Source of the DNA: Paenibacillus jilunlii
Lineage (GTDB): Bacteria; Bacillota; Bacilli; Paenibacillales; Paenibacillaceae
Length of the DNA: 61,090 bases
Assembly (NCBI RefSeq): GCF_900102965.1
Contig: NZ_FNGM01000008.1
Location: 1 to 61,090 of the forward strand
Direction of reading: 5' to 3'
The number at the start of each line of letters is the position of its first letter. The first letter of the stretch is position 1. The notes below the pieces were generated by a model. That model made no database searches. It worked only from the letters and a program-made list of their open reading frames with translations, and was not told the origin of the DNA. A program made the translations under genes and the position numbers. This document shows positions 43,971-52,485 of this stretch, piece after piece.

Positions 43971-44516
43971 ATGGAAACAACAGTTTGTCCTTGGTGTCAT
44001 ACAGAGATTGTATGGGACGAGGAGTTCGGGCCGGAGGATACCTGTCCCCATTGCAACAATGAGCTTAGCGGATACCGTACGGTGACCCTGGGGATCGATG
44101 ATCTGGAAGATGAAGATGAACCGGAAGAGGCCGGGGAGCCGGACCAAGACTCGGTTAGTGACGACGATCTATGGGATGATGAGGATAAGGATAGTGTAGT
44201 GCCGATCTTCAATACGCTGGTTCAATTCGGTGAAGATTATGATTTGAAGCAGTACGAGTCCAAAGTGGCGGCTATTCTGGCTGCTCAGCTGGAAGCGCCT
44301 GAATGTCCGCAGTGCCATGAGCTGATGCTGCTGTCCGGTACACAGAAGGTGGATGGATTTGAGCCGTCGTCCCCGGAAGAGCTGGGCGGGCCGGTGCTGA
44401 AACCGCCCTTCGCGCTTAATCTCTTCGTCTGCCCTTCATGCTTCCACGTACAGCACAGCCTGGCGCAGGAAGACCGCGTTCAGCTGGTGCGCAATCTGAG
44501 CACAAAAGCCAAGTAG
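43971..44516 (+). CDS. Zinc-ribbon protein with acidic linker
   Basis: A 181-residue cytoplasmic protein. Two Cys pairs at the N-terminus (CPWC at 6-9 and CPHC at 25-28) can bind one zinc. Then follows a highly acidic linker (about 43-72; LEDEDEPEEAGEPDQ and SVSDDDLWDDEDKD). A second pair set lies further on (CPQC near 118 and CPSC near 154). This spacing suggests two zinc ribbons. I do not know a named function. The ATG at 43971 has AAGGAG eight bases before it. It follows the DUF350 gene and the small peptide and precedes an MFS gene by 78 bases, with no clear terminator between. Confidence 0.8.
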   Translation: METTVCPWCHTEIVWDEEFGPEDTCPHCNNELSGYRTVTLGIDDLEDEDEPEEAGEPDQDSVSDDDLWDDEDKDSVVPIFNTLVQFGEDYDLKQYESKVAAILAAQLEAPECPQCHELMLLSGTQKVDGFEPSSPEELGGPVLKPPFALNLFVCPSCFHVQHSLAQEDRVQLVRNLSTKAK

Positions 44517-44594
44517 TTCAATTATACCGGTTATGCTTTTCCCTTGAGCTGGGCATGTTAAGCAAAACACGTCCAGTTGTCAAGGGGGAGCAGC

Positions 44595-45809
44595 ATGAAG
44601 GATTCAGCGCATAAACAGGAGGTACTGCTGCTTGCAGTCAACGGGTTATGTTCACTCGCAAGCGTGCTGGCAGGAACCTTTTTGAACGTTTATTTGTGGA
44701 AAAACCAGCAGAATTTTGCCATGATCGGGTGGTTTACGGTGGCTCAGCAAATTGCCGTGGGGCTCAGCTTCTGGCTGGCCGGAAAATGGGTCAAGGAACA
44801 TAACAAGATGAACGCCCTGCGGCTGGGCCTGGCCGTATCGGGCCTTTTTTATTTGCTTGTACTGTGGCTTGGTAATCGGGCGGTCCATTACATTTGGCCG
44901 CTTGGATTGGTTTTGGGCATAGCTATCGGTTTGTTCTGGCTAGCGTACAATATTGTTTATTTTGAGATTACGGATGCCGGGAACCGGGACTTTTTCAATG
45001 GCTGGATGGGGCTGCTGGGTTCATTTACCGGCATACTGGGCCCGTGGGTGTCGGGCTGGATCATTTCTGCACTGCATGGAGAGCGCGGGTATCGTCTGGT
45101 CTTCCTTTTGTCGCTCTCGATTTATGGAATTGCTGTGGTCTTAAGCTTTTTTCTTAAGAAGCGCAAGAGTGAAGGGGCGTACTTATGGATGGAACCTTGG
45201 AGGGAGCTGCACCGCAAAGGGAGTGCCTGGAGGCCGGCAGCGGCAGCCTTGGTGTTTCAGGGGCTGAGGGAGGGTGTGTTTTCCTTTCTGATCGGTCTTC
45301 TTGTGTACATAGCCGCTAAGCAAGAAAGCAAGCTGGGACAATTTGCACTGATTACTTCAGCGGTTGCGCTGATCAGCTACTGGGCTGCGGGCAAATGGTT
45401 CACGCCGAAACTCCGCTCGGGCGGAATGCTGGTTGGCGGCATTCTGCTGGTTGCGGTCATCACACCGCTTCTCTGGAGCGTCAGCTACGGCACCTTGCTG
45501 ATTATGGGCATAGGCACCTCTCTTTTTCTTCCATTATATATGCTGCCGATGACCTCAAGCGTCTTTGACCTCATGGGGGAGTCGAAGGAAAGCGCGGGCA
45601 AACGGGTGGAACTGGTGGTTCTACGGGAGCTGTGCTTGATGAGCGGGCGCATGCTGGGCGTCTTCGTGTTCATTGCCGTACTTTCGGTAAACGATTCGCC
45701 GCGTGTAATTACCTGGTTAATGCTGCTCCTGGGAGCGGCTCCGCTGGGAAGCTGGGTTACACTGCACCATCTTTTGAAGCGAAAGGCCGATGCCTCCCTA
45801 TCACAATGA
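44595..45809 (+). CDS. MFS transporter
   Basis: A 404-residue permease with twelve hydrophobic segments and the usual central basic loop (FFLKKRKSEGAYLWMEPWRE, about residue 190-210). The N-terminal half has LAGKWVKEHNKMNALRLGLA, a loop between helices 2 and 3 like the MFS signature. The substrate cannot be read from the sequence. The ATG at 44595 has GGGGGAG four bases upstream. It ends 29 bases before the CitA/DcuS-type kinase gene on the same strand, so it may be co-transcribed with the sensor pair and might import the sensed compound, though that is only a guess from position. Confidence 0.85.
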   Translation: MKDSAHKQEVLLLAVNGLCSLASVLAGTFLNVYLWKNQQNFAMIGWFTVAQQIAVGLSFWLAGKWVKEHNKMNALRLGLAVSGLFYLLVLWLGNRAVHYIWPLGLVLGIAIGLFWLAYNIVYFEITDAGNRDFFNGWMGLLGSFTGILGPWVSGWIISALHGERGYRLVFLLSLSIYGIAVVLSFFLKKRKSEGAYLWMEPWRELHRKGSAWRPAAAALVFQGLREGVFSFLIGLLVYIAAKQESKLGQFALITSAVALISYWAAGKWFTPKLRSGGMLVGGILLVAVITPLLWSVSYGTLLIMGIGTSLFLPLYMLPMTSSVFDLMGESKESAGKRVELVVLRELCLMSGRMLGVFVFIAVLSVNDSPRVITWLMLLLGAAPLGSWVTLHHLLKRKADASLSQ

Positions 45810-45838
45810 TTTAAGGAATGAACAGGGGGAAAAGCGTA

Positions 45839-47449
45839 TTGGTCAAAACAAAGGATTACGGCCTGAGGACAAAGGTTACCCTCATGGTCTCCGCCGTGGT
45901 GATGCTGGTCATGGTGGTGCTCTACATTGTATTCAGAAATCAGATTATTCCCCAGACCAGACATGCCCTGGAGGACAAGGCAACCGCCATCGCCCGGACC
46001 ATTGCCCTGATTCCCCTGGTGTCAGAAGGACTAAATGAAGGACGCAGCAAAGAGATCCAGGCTTATACCTCCAAAATCACCCGCCGCAATGATATTATGT
46101 TTGTAGTCGTAATCGACATGCACAGCATCCGCTATTCACATCCCGATCCATCGCGGATCGGCAAGTCTTTTGTCGGGGGAGGGCAAAAGGCTGCGCTGCA
46201 CGGCGAAGAAAGCATTTCAGAGGGTGAGGGGCTGCTCGGTAAGTCACTGCGGGCCTTTGTGCCTGTGTATAATAACAGGGGTGCCCAGGTAGGCGTAGTG
46301 GTTGTAGGCCTCTCTATGGAACGGGTTCACCGGCTCATCCGGCAGAATGAATGGACGATTATCGCAATTCTGCTGTCCGGTGCTGTGCTTGGAGCGGCAG
46401 GAGCGATGGTTCTGGCCCGGAAAATCAAGCAGATGATGTTCGGCATGGAGCCGTCCGACATCTCCAAGCTGCTGCAGGAACGCAGTGCCATGCTGCAGTC
46501 TACACGCGAGGGGATTATTGCGGTCGATCACGCAGCCCGGATCAGCATGATCAACCGGGAAGCGGAGAGGCTGCTGGGCACCGCCGGGATTACAGGCAAT
46601 GGGATGACCCGGCATATCGCCGATTATTGGCCGGAGCTGCGCCTGGAGCAGGTGCTGTCCAGCGGCGAGTCCAGGCAGGACCAGGAGCTGGAGCTGAACG
46701 GGATCACTTTGCTGGTGAGCAGTGTGCCCATCCAGGTGAATGGCATGATTGCGGGAGCCATTGCTACATTTCGGGATAAGACAGAGCTTGCTGTACTGGC
46801 GGAACGGCTGTCCGGCATATCCGTCTATGCGGACGCCCTGCGGGCAGGCGCCCATGAATATATGAATAAGCTGCATGTGATTATGGGCATGACGCATATG
46901 GGCCTCTACGATGAGCTGCAGCAATATATCTCGGGAACCGTGAGCAACTATCAGAATGAGATCGGTTCGATCACCAGGCAGATCAAGGACCCGGTTATGG
47001 CCGGCTTTCTGCTGGGGAAACTTAGCAGGGCCCGTGAAGCTGGAACTGACCTGCAGCTTGCAGAAGACAGCTATCTCCCGGAATCCGCCGATCCGCAGGT
47101 GATTCATCAGCTGATTACCATCGTCGGCAATCTGCTCGACAACGCTATGGAGGTGCTGGAAGGGCAGCGCATGAAGGAAATCGGGCTTTCTTTTCAATAT
47201 GAACGGGGACGTCTGATCTGCACAGTGCGGGACAATGGTCCGGGAATCCCCGAGCCTTTGCGGGAACAGATATTTGTCCAGGGATTTTCCACCAAGGGAG
47301 AGCGGCGGGGAATGGGACTGTACCTGGTTCGTAAAAGTGTGGAGAAGCTCCAGGGCCAGCTTCAGATAATACCCGGCCCGGAGCCGGGAACGACATTTAT
47401 GGCCGATGTGCCATATGCAGTAAAGGGTGATGAGACCAATGACCATTAA
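45839..47449 (+). CDS. Sensor histidine kinase, CitA/DcuS family
   Basis: A 536-residue membrane kinase of the group that senses C4-dicarboxylates, citrate or related acids outside the cell. One membrane helix (VSAVVMLVMVVLYIVF) precedes an external PAS-like domain (about 40-165), followed by a second helix (WTIIAILLSGAVLGAAGAMV), a cytoplasmic PAS (about 210-310), the H box (RAGAHEYMNKLHVIMGM) and a HATPase domain (about 415-530) with NLLDNAMEVL, DNGPGIP and RRGMGLYLVRKSVE. I choose the TTG at 45839, which has AGGGGG nine bases before it; an ATG at 45818 has no ribosome site. The response regulator gene overlaps its end by 11 bases. Confidence 0.9.
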   Translation: MVKTKDYGLRTKVTLMVSAVVMLVMVVLYIVFRNQIIPQTRHALEDKATAIARTIALIPLVSEGLNEGRSKEIQAYTSKITRRNDIMFVVVIDMHSIRYSHPDPSRIGKSFVGGGQKAALHGEESISEGEGLLGKSLRAFVPVYNNRGAQVGVVVVGLSMERVHRLIRQNEWTIIAILLSGAVLGAAGAMVLARKIKQMMFGMEPSDISKLLQERSAMLQSTREGIIAVDHAARISMINREAERLLGTAGITGNGMTRHIADYWPELRLEQVLSSGESRQDQELELNGITLLVSSVPIQVNGMIAGAIATFRDKTELAVLAERLSGISVYADALRAGAHEYMNKLHVIMGMTHMGLYDELQQYISGTVSNYQNEIGSITRQIKDPVMAGFLLGKLSRAREAGTDLQLAEDSYLPESADPQVIHQLITIVGNLLDNAMEVLEGQRMKEIGLSFQYERGRLICTVRDNGPGIPEPLREQIFVQGFSTKGERRGMGLYLVRKSVEKLQGQLQIIPGPEPGTTFMADVPYAVKGDETNDH

Positions 47450-48155
47450 GGTGCTGATCGTTGAAGATGATCCGATGGTGGCGAAGTTCAATCGGCACTA
47501 TGTGGAGCAGGTTCAGGGCTTCGAGTTCGCCGGCTGGGCCGCTTCCGTTGACGAAGCCAGGAAGCTGCTTGCCGAGCTGAAGGTTGATCTCATTCTGCTG
47601 GATATCTATATGCCGCGAACCAGCGGGCTGCAGCTGCTGTCCTCTTTGCGTGAGCAGGGCAGCGTGGTCGACATTATCGTCATTTCTGCAGCCAGCGACA
47701 ATGCCAGTATCCGCAAGGCCCTGCAGCTGGGGGCCGTCGATTATTTAATCAAACCGTTCGAGTTCGCCCGCTTTCAGGCGGCATTGTCCGCCTACCGGGA
47801 GGATTACATGCTGATGAAGCACAGGGAGCATCTCAGCCAGGAGCAGCTGGACAAGCTGCTGCGCCATTCCATAGGAATGGAGGAGGAAAAGAGCGGCACA
47901 CTGCCCAAGGGCCTTACCGAAGGAACACTGGAGAGCATCTGGAGCACCATTCAGAAGCTGGAGAATCCCGTATTTTCCACCGAGGAGATCACGGCAGAGG
48001 CTCCGATATCGCGGATTTCCGTACGCAAATACCTGGCTTTTCTCACAGAGGCCGGTGTGCTGGAGATGGAAGTCAGCTACGGTGCGGTAGGCAGGCCGGT
48101 ATATATGTATACCGTGACCGCTTCAGGACATGAAATTATAGCTACATATATTTAA
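47439..48155 (+). CDS. Response regulator, CitB/DcuR family
   Basis: A 238-residue transcription factor paired with the kinase. The receiver domain (1-120) has the acidic pocket VEDDP, the phosphorylated Asp in LILLDIYMPRTSG near residue 54, the Ser in VISAAS and the Lys in YLIKPFEFARF. The C-terminal part (about 155-238) has a winged helix (FSTEEITAEAPISRISVRKY, then LAFLTEAGVLEMEVSYG), the layout of the CitT/DctR group. The ATG at 47439 lies 8 to 11 bases from AAAGGGTGA. It overlaps the kinase stop. Likely targets are the nearby permease and the exported flavoprotein gene at 49375; this is an inference from position. Confidence 0.9.
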   Translation: MTIKVLIVEDDPMVAKFNRHYVEQVQGFEFAGWAASVDEARKLLAELKVDLILLDIYMPRTSGLQLLSSLREQGSVVDIIVISAASDNASIRKALQLGAVDYLIKPFEFARFQAALSAYREDYMLMKHREHLSQEQLDKLLRHSIGMEEEKSGTLPKGLTEGTLESIWSTIQKLENPVFSTEEITAEAPISRISVRKYLAFLTEAGVLEMEVSYGAVGRPVYMYTVTASGHEIIATYI

Positions 48156-48175
48156 GCGGGCTGGCCGCGAAAGAG

Positions 48176-48199
48176 AGGACCTTTGGCGGTCCTTTTTTT
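48176..48199 (+). terminator. Terminator of the sensor-regulator operon
   Basis: AGGACC, loop TTTGGC, GGTCCT, then T. It lies 20 bases after the regulator stop and directly before the AT-rich insert. Confidence 0.85.
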
Positions 48200-48382
48200 G
48201 TGAAAATTTGGTTGGCTGAAATGCCAACTGGAGGCGGTACAGTTCTCCTTCGGAGGCTTATGCTGTCTTTACAAAATGACGGCGAAGGCGTTCCTAAAAA
48301 AGGTGTAGTGGCTATAGTTAAAGATGGGAAAATTCAGTCAATGATGCCGAGTGATCCAAAATCTTTTGGAAAATTAGAATAG
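48200..48382 (+). pseudogene. Possible C-terminal remnant of a polymorphic toxin
   Basis: An open frame of 60 codons starts at a GTG embedded in the terminator T run and has no ribosome site. It ends in KDGKIQSMMPSDPKSFGKLE, preceded by GEGVPKKGVVAIV. It looks like the tail of a longer protein whose front part is missing, rather than a complete gene. From about 48230 the sequence becomes AT-rich, unlike the genes around it. The stop is 13 bases before an AT-rich gene that may be an immunity gene, the order seen at toxin-immunity tips. No toxin family is recognised. Confidence 0.45.
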
Positions 48383-48395
48383 GGGGCATTAAATT

Positions 48396-48830
48396 ATGAA
48401 ACTTGAAGGTACGATTGAAAAAATAATCATAGATGGTTATGAAAGACTTATTTATAAAAGCGTCACTAATAGACAAAAAGAACTATGGTGTCATTTGATC
48501 CAACACGAGGAATATTTGGAGGAGGGGGATCATTCTAAGTTTCTTCATGAAGGGCAGACTATTACTTTGAAGTTTGGGATTGATTTGGTAAATGATTATT
48601 CAGTTATTCCTAGACAATTAAAACTTTCTGAAGAGTTGCTGCAGCCCATAAGTGAATCCTCTTATATTATTGCTGTGGCTACAGTTTTAGAAAAGGAAGA
48701 TGATTACACGCTTATTTGTGATATTGAAGGTTTGGGGAGAAACATCTTAGTGGAATTTGAAGAAAAAGTTAGAGTGGAAATCGGAGGAGGTCTGAGATTA
48801 AAAGGGAATTTAAAAGCAGAACTTTTGTGA
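48396..48830 (+). CDS. AT-rich hypothetical protein, possible immunity protein
   Basis: A 144-residue cytoplasmic protein without signal peptide or membrane helix. It is mostly beta in character (KLEGTIEKIIIDGYERLIYK, IIAVATVLEKEDDYTLICDI). I do not recognise its family. The ATG at 48396 has AGGGGGC upstream. Base and codon use (many AAA, TTT, ATT, AGA) differ sharply from flanking genes, which points to transfer from a lower-GC source. The position just after a toxin-tip-like fragment suggests an orphan immunity gene; equally it may be a simple acquired gene of other purpose. Confidence 0.7.
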   Translation: MKLEGTIEKIIIDGYERLIYKSVTNRQKELWCHLIQHEEYLEEGDHSKFLHEGQTITLKFGIDLVNDYSVIPRQLKLSEELLQPISESSYIIAVATVLEKEDDYTLICDIEGLGRNILVEFEEKVRVEIGGGLRLKGNLKAELL

Positions 48831-49333
48831 CAAACCGAATGGGGGCAATAAGTACTGATTCTCCATCGTTAACCAACAACACGCTTAAACCATGCAATAC
48901 CTTATGAAGATTTCGTCATTTTATTTGTATGCGTTTATTTTTGAATTATATACCCTAAATAACTCTCTCCATTATACTAAACAGGTCGATTATGGTCAGA
49001 TACCGCCATGATTGATCTGTTTTTTATTACCTTCGTTTTCTTACAGTTTTTTCACGTCTATCACAACTTTACGAATAGGATGGATACAGAGTTGGGAACA
49101 TCGCAACAAATTCGCAGGATCCCACCAACTATATTGTCAGAATTTAATGGAATATCTAACAATGGAAAGGCCATAAAAGCTCCCCCCCATCCTCTAGTTA
49201 AGCACGAAATTCGTTAACAATCAGGAAGAGGTGGCTTATTGAAAGGAATGATGTCCTCCCCCAACCCCGCTTACTTTAATTACTAAACTATTTTTTTAAT
49301 TACGTAAGCTTCCAAGAACCGCGCCTTTGCCGC
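48831..49333. other. AT-rich gene-free stretch before the fumarate-reductase-like gene
   Basis: About 500 bases, AT-rich like the preceding gene. The longest frame, 49008-49217 (69 codons), lacks a ribosome site and has no family character. It is probably the right part of the acquired segment that begins near 48200. A possible -10 for the next gene, TATGAT, lies at 49334-49339. Confidence 0.45.
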
Positions 49334-49341
49334 TATGATTA

Positions 49342-49359
49342 TTGTGAAAATATGCACAA
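49342..49359. promoter_or_regulatory. Fnr/Crp-like site overlapping the leader of the flavoprotein gene
   Basis: TTGTGA, six bases (AAATAT), GCACAA: one base from the perfect palindrome seen at 3971-3988. It lies directly after a possible -10 (TATGAT, 49334-49339) and 16 bases before the start codon, so a bound protein would be expected to block transcription rather than help it. Confidence 0.4.
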
Positions 49360-49374
49360 GGGGGCAATAACACC

Positions 49375-50907
49375 ATGAAAAAGAAAGCAGCGGCTGCTCT
49401 TATTCTCATTCTATCGGTCATGCTCGTTATCGCAGGATGCGGCAACAGTGGCAACAGCAATAACACCGGGAACAAGAGTAAGGACAATGAGGCCAAAAAA
49501 GAGACCACTGAAGCAGTATCGGGGGCATCGGAAGCAAGCTATACACCGTATGATCAATTAAAAGATAAATATGATATCATCATCGTCGGTGCGGGTGGTG
49601 CCGGAATGTCGGCAGCGCTTGAGGCCAAAGCCAAAGGATTGAATCCGGTTATTCTGGAGAAAATGCCGGTAGCGGGCGGGAATACTACCAAATCCTCTTC
49701 GGGGATGAACGCTTCGCAGACGAAGTTCCAGAAAGAGCAAGGCATTGAAGACAGCAATGATTTATTTTATGAAGAGACGCTAAAAGGCGGCCACGATACC
49801 AACGATAAAGAGCTGCTCCGTTTCTTCGTGGACAATTCTGCGAGTGCCATCGACTGGCTGGATTCCATCGGAATCCGCTTGAACAATATCACCATTACCG
49901 GCGGGATGAAGGAAAAACGCACACACCGTCCTGAAGACGGCTCTGCGGTAGGGCAGTATCTTGTTAAGGGATTAGTGAAAAACGTACAAGAGCAAGGCAT
50001 TCCACTATTTGTGAACGCGGATGTCAAGGAAATTACCGAAAAAGACGGTAAGGTAACCGGCGTCAAAGTCTTGTTCAACCAGGCAGACGAAAAAACAATA
50101 ACAGGTTCTGCTGTCATTGTCACCACCGGAGGTTTCGGAGCGAATAAAGAAATGATTGCCGAGGTTAGACCCGATCTGGAAGGGCTGGTAACCACGAACC
50201 AGATTGGCAGCACCGGTGACGGTATCAAAATGATTGAGAAGCTCGGCGGCACCACAGTCGATATGGATCAAATCCAGGTTCACCCGACCGTGCAGCAGGA
50301 GAAATCCTATCTGATCGGGGAAGCCGTTCGCGGTGAAGGCGCCATCCTCGTATCCAGTGAAGGCAAACGGTTCACCAATGAAATGGATACCCGTGACCAC
50401 GTCACCGCAGCCATTAATAAGCTTCCTGAAAAAGCAGCGATCCTTGTGTTCGATTCCGGCGTCAAATCCCGTGTCAAAGCGATTGAACAGTATGAGAAAA
50501 TGGGATTTGTTCTGACCTCGGACTCGATCGAAGGCCTGGCCAAAGAAATGAATGTTCCGGCAGACCAGCTGCAAAAGACAATGGATACCTGGAACAGTGC
50601 AGTAAAGAATAAGAAGGATGCCGAATTCGGCAGAACTACAGGGATGGATAACGACTTGTCCGGCGCGCCATTCTACGCGATCAAAATCGGTCCAGGGATT
50701 CACTACACCATGGGCGGTGTGAAAATCAACACCAACACAGAAGTATTAAATAAAGAAGGTCAACCGATTACAGGTCTGTTCGCGGCTGGTGAAGTAGTAG
50801 GCGGGCTGCACGGCCAAAACCGGATCGGCGGCAACTCGGTCGCGGAAATTATTATCTTTGGGCGTCAAGCAGGGATTAAATCGGCTGAATTTGTAAAAGC
50901 ACAATAA
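49375..50907 (+). CDS. Extracellular fumarate-reductase-like flavoprotein (lipoprotein)
   Basis: A 510-residue FAD protein of the flavocytochrome c / fumarate reductase flavoprotein family. A lipoprotein signal (VMLVIAGCGNSGN) is followed by a Ser/Asn/Lys linker and the FAD-binding start KYDIIIVGAGGAGMSAALEA near residue 65. Other family motifs are LEKMPVAGGNTTKSSSGMNA, QIQVHPTV, RGEGAILVSSEGKRFTNEMD and the C-terminal GGLHGQNRIGGNSVAEIIIF. No heme or FMN-binding domain is present. It would sit outside the membrane and reduce fumarate or a related unsaturated acid, taking electrons from membrane carriers. The ATG at 49375 has AGGGGGC upstream. A CitA/DcuS-type pair lies 1.2 kb before it. Confidence 0.9.
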   Translation: MKKKAAAALILILSVMLVIAGCGNSGNSNNTGNKSKDNEAKKETTEAVSGASEASYTPYDQLKDKYDIIIVGAGGAGMSAALEAKAKGLNPVILEKMPVAGGNTTKSSSGMNASQTKFQKEQGIEDSNDLFYEETLKGGHDTNDKELLRFFVDNSASAIDWLDSIGIRLNNITITGGMKEKRTHRPEDGSAVGQYLVKGLVKNVQEQGIPLFVNADVKEITEKDGKVTGVKVLFNQADEKTITGSAVIVTTGGFGANKEMIAEVRPDLEGLVTTNQIGSTGDGIKMIEKLGGTTVDMDQIQVHPTVQQEKSYLIGEAVRGEGAILVSSEGKRFTNEMDTRDHVTAAINKLPEKAAILVFDSGVKSRVKAIEQYEKMGFVLTSDSIEGLAKEMNVPADQLQKTMDTWNSAVKNKKDAEFGRTTGMDNDLSGAPFYAIKIGPGIHYTMGGVKINTNTEVLNKEGQPITGLFAAGEVVGGLHGQNRIGGNSVAEIIIFGRQAGIKSAEFVKAQ

Positions 50908-50930
50908 ATGATCCCATACCAATAATATAG

Positions 50931-50983
50931 AAGGGTTGTCTCTCAGTAGATTTTTTCTACGGGTGAGACAACCCTTCTTTTTT
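50931..50983 (+). terminator. Terminator of the flavoprotein gene
   Basis: AAGGGTTGTCTC, a 22-base loop with a small inner stem, GAGACAACCCTT, then CTTTTTT. The stem is a perfect 12 bp. Confidence 0.92.
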
Positions 50984-51002
50984 GAAAATATAAGGGTCTA
51001 TC

Positions 51003-51052
51003 TCGCTGAAACGGTACCTCTTTAAGAAGAAGGCGCCGCCGTTTCTGCGTGA
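51003..51052. repeat. Short palindromic repeat, copy 1
   Basis: CTCGCTGAAACGGTACCTCT, then TTAAGAAGAAGGCG, then CCGCCGTTTCTGCGTG. GAAACGG and CCGTTTC are inverted arms. A sister copy lies at 55208-55260, 4.2 kb away, with the same outer words and a changed middle. It lies between a terminator and the end of the convergent oxidase gene. Confidence 0.65.
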
Positions 51053-51077
51053 CATGGGACATCTTCATAGAAACGTA

Positions 51078-52319
51078 TTATGTCCGAACAGCCGGAGAAG
51101 AAGGGGAAGGTCTGGACGTTCGGGTCAGTGAAAAGAGTTCAAGCTCCGGCCGGGAAATGCCCGCCAGCGTATCGGCCAGGAGTTCTGCTGCAATCATGCT
51201 GTAGACGGTTCCGTTGCCGCCATAGCCTTCTATGAAGTAACAATGAGGATAATCCGGGTGTGGGCCTATAAAAGGCAAGCCGTCATGGGAGATCCCAAAT
51301 ACACCGCCCCAGGAGAACTCTGCAGATACCCCTTTAATCTCGGGGAAGAGGGCTTCCAGCTCTTCAAGCAGCCGCTGGCTCTGGGACCGGACTCTGGCCT
51401 CGCGTTGCTGAGGATCAGTTAGCTGCTCATCCTTGCCCCCGGCAATGATACGCCCGTCATTCGTTGTGCGGAAATACAAATAAGGCCGGGCCGTTTCCCA
51501 GATCAGGCTTTGTTCATGCCAGTGGGGGAGGTTCTTCAAAGGCCGGGTCATAATTGCGTAGGTATAAATCAGCTTGGCTCCCCGGTCCTTTTTCATCTCC
51601 TGTGTTTCATAACCTAAGGCAAAAATAACATGGTTGGCAAAGATGCGGCCGCTCTCTGTATAACAGGTTACTCCTTCCGTTCCAAAATCAAAATGACGGG
51701 CCTTCGTATGTTCATAGACGCGGACACCACTTGCAGATGCCTTATGAATGAGACTGTGCAGCATCCGGAACGGGTTCGTTTCAGCATCCCCTCTGGAGTA
51801 GATGGCTGCTGGTTTGGCGAAGGAGTAATGGGCCCTGATTTTATTTTCCTCCCAGAATTCTGTGTCAAAACCATGCGCGGCCAGATGCTCATGCTCCGTC
51901 TTCAGTGCGGCAACATCCTCGGGAAAACTTGCATAGAGCAGACTGCTTCTGGGTATAATGTGCGGATCAATATCCAGTTTGCCCGGCAATTTCAGGATAT
52001 CCTCTAGCGCCTTGCGGCATAGCTTATAGAATAACAGGCCGTTGTCTGCTCCAAAAGTATTCATGCAGGAGGTAAGGGATTTATCGTTAGCAACTTGCAG
52101 TAATCCGGTGTTGGCATACGTGCTCCCGTTCCCCACAGCATGTTTATCAATCACAACGGTATTGACGCCGCTTGAGGATAAGCGGTAAGAAGCCATCGCC
52201 CCTCCCATGCCTCCGCCAACAATCAGGCAATCGCAAGTGATATCCCCATCCAGCACAGGATATACGGGAAAATGGGGGAGGGTTCTCTCCCAAGGTGCCT
52301 GCCCGCTGATTAATTTCAT
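51078..52319 (-). CDS. FAD-dependent oxidoreductase, DAO family
   Basis: A 413-residue enzyme of the glycine/D-amino acid oxidase (DadA-like) family, which oxidises amines or amino acids with FAD. The FAD-binding motif CDCLIVGGGMGGAMASYRLS is near residue 30, and the second FAD contact is GNGSTYANTGLLQ near 65. The C-terminal contact lies in HDGLPFIGPHPDYPHCYFIE and GYGGNGTVYSMIAAELLAD near 355-385. The frame is open to 52382, but the ATG at 52319 has GGGGGAG about eight bases upstream. It is convergent with the flavoprotein gene and divergent from the coat genes. The substrate is unknown. Confidence 0.88.
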   Translation of the reverse strand: MKLISGQAPWERTLPHFPVYPVLDGDITCDCLIVGGGMGGAMASYRLSSSGVNTVVIDKHAVGNGSTYANTGLLQVANDKSLTSCMNTFGADNGLLFYKLCRKALEDILKLPGKLDIDPHIIPRSSLLYASFPEDVAALKTEHEHLAAHGFDTEFWEENKIRAHYSFAKPAAIYSRGDAETNPFRMLHSLIHKASASGVRVYEHTKARHFDFGTEGVTCYTESGRIFANHVIFALGYETQEMKKDRGAKLIYTYAIMTRPLKNLPHWHEQSLIWETARPYLYFRTTNDGRIIAGGKDEQLTDPQQREARVRSQSQRLLEELEALFPEIKGVSAEFSWGGVFGISHDGLPFIGPHPDYPHCYFIEGYGGNGTVYSMIAAELLADTLAGISRPELELFSLTRTSRPSPSSPAVRT

Positions 52320-52423
52320 CTGTTGATCTCCCCCTAAATGAGATTCGGATAAGGTAGTATTGGTCGCTGTACTGACTCTCATACATCGCCGCCTTTTTTA
52401 TAAGTAGGGAGTTAAGCATTTAA

Positions 52424-52454
52424 GCATATTTACCCTGCATACGCCGCATACTAA
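52424..52454 (+). promoter_or_regulatory. Possible sporulation (sigma-E or sigma-K type) promoter of the coat genes
   Basis: GCATATT (52424-52430), 16 bases, CATACTAA (52447-52454). This resembles the mother-cell consensus (ATATT and CATA--), with a spacer slightly longer than the usual 14 to 15 bases. The genes that follow are of spore-coat type, which supports it. Confidence 0.4.
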
Positions 52455-52485
52455 AGCTGTTTGAACCATTTCGAAGGAGGGATCA

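Noticed and set aside
49008..49217. 69-codon frame before the flavoprotein gene
   Set aside because: No ribosome site, no recognisable family, and AT-rich non-coding appearance.
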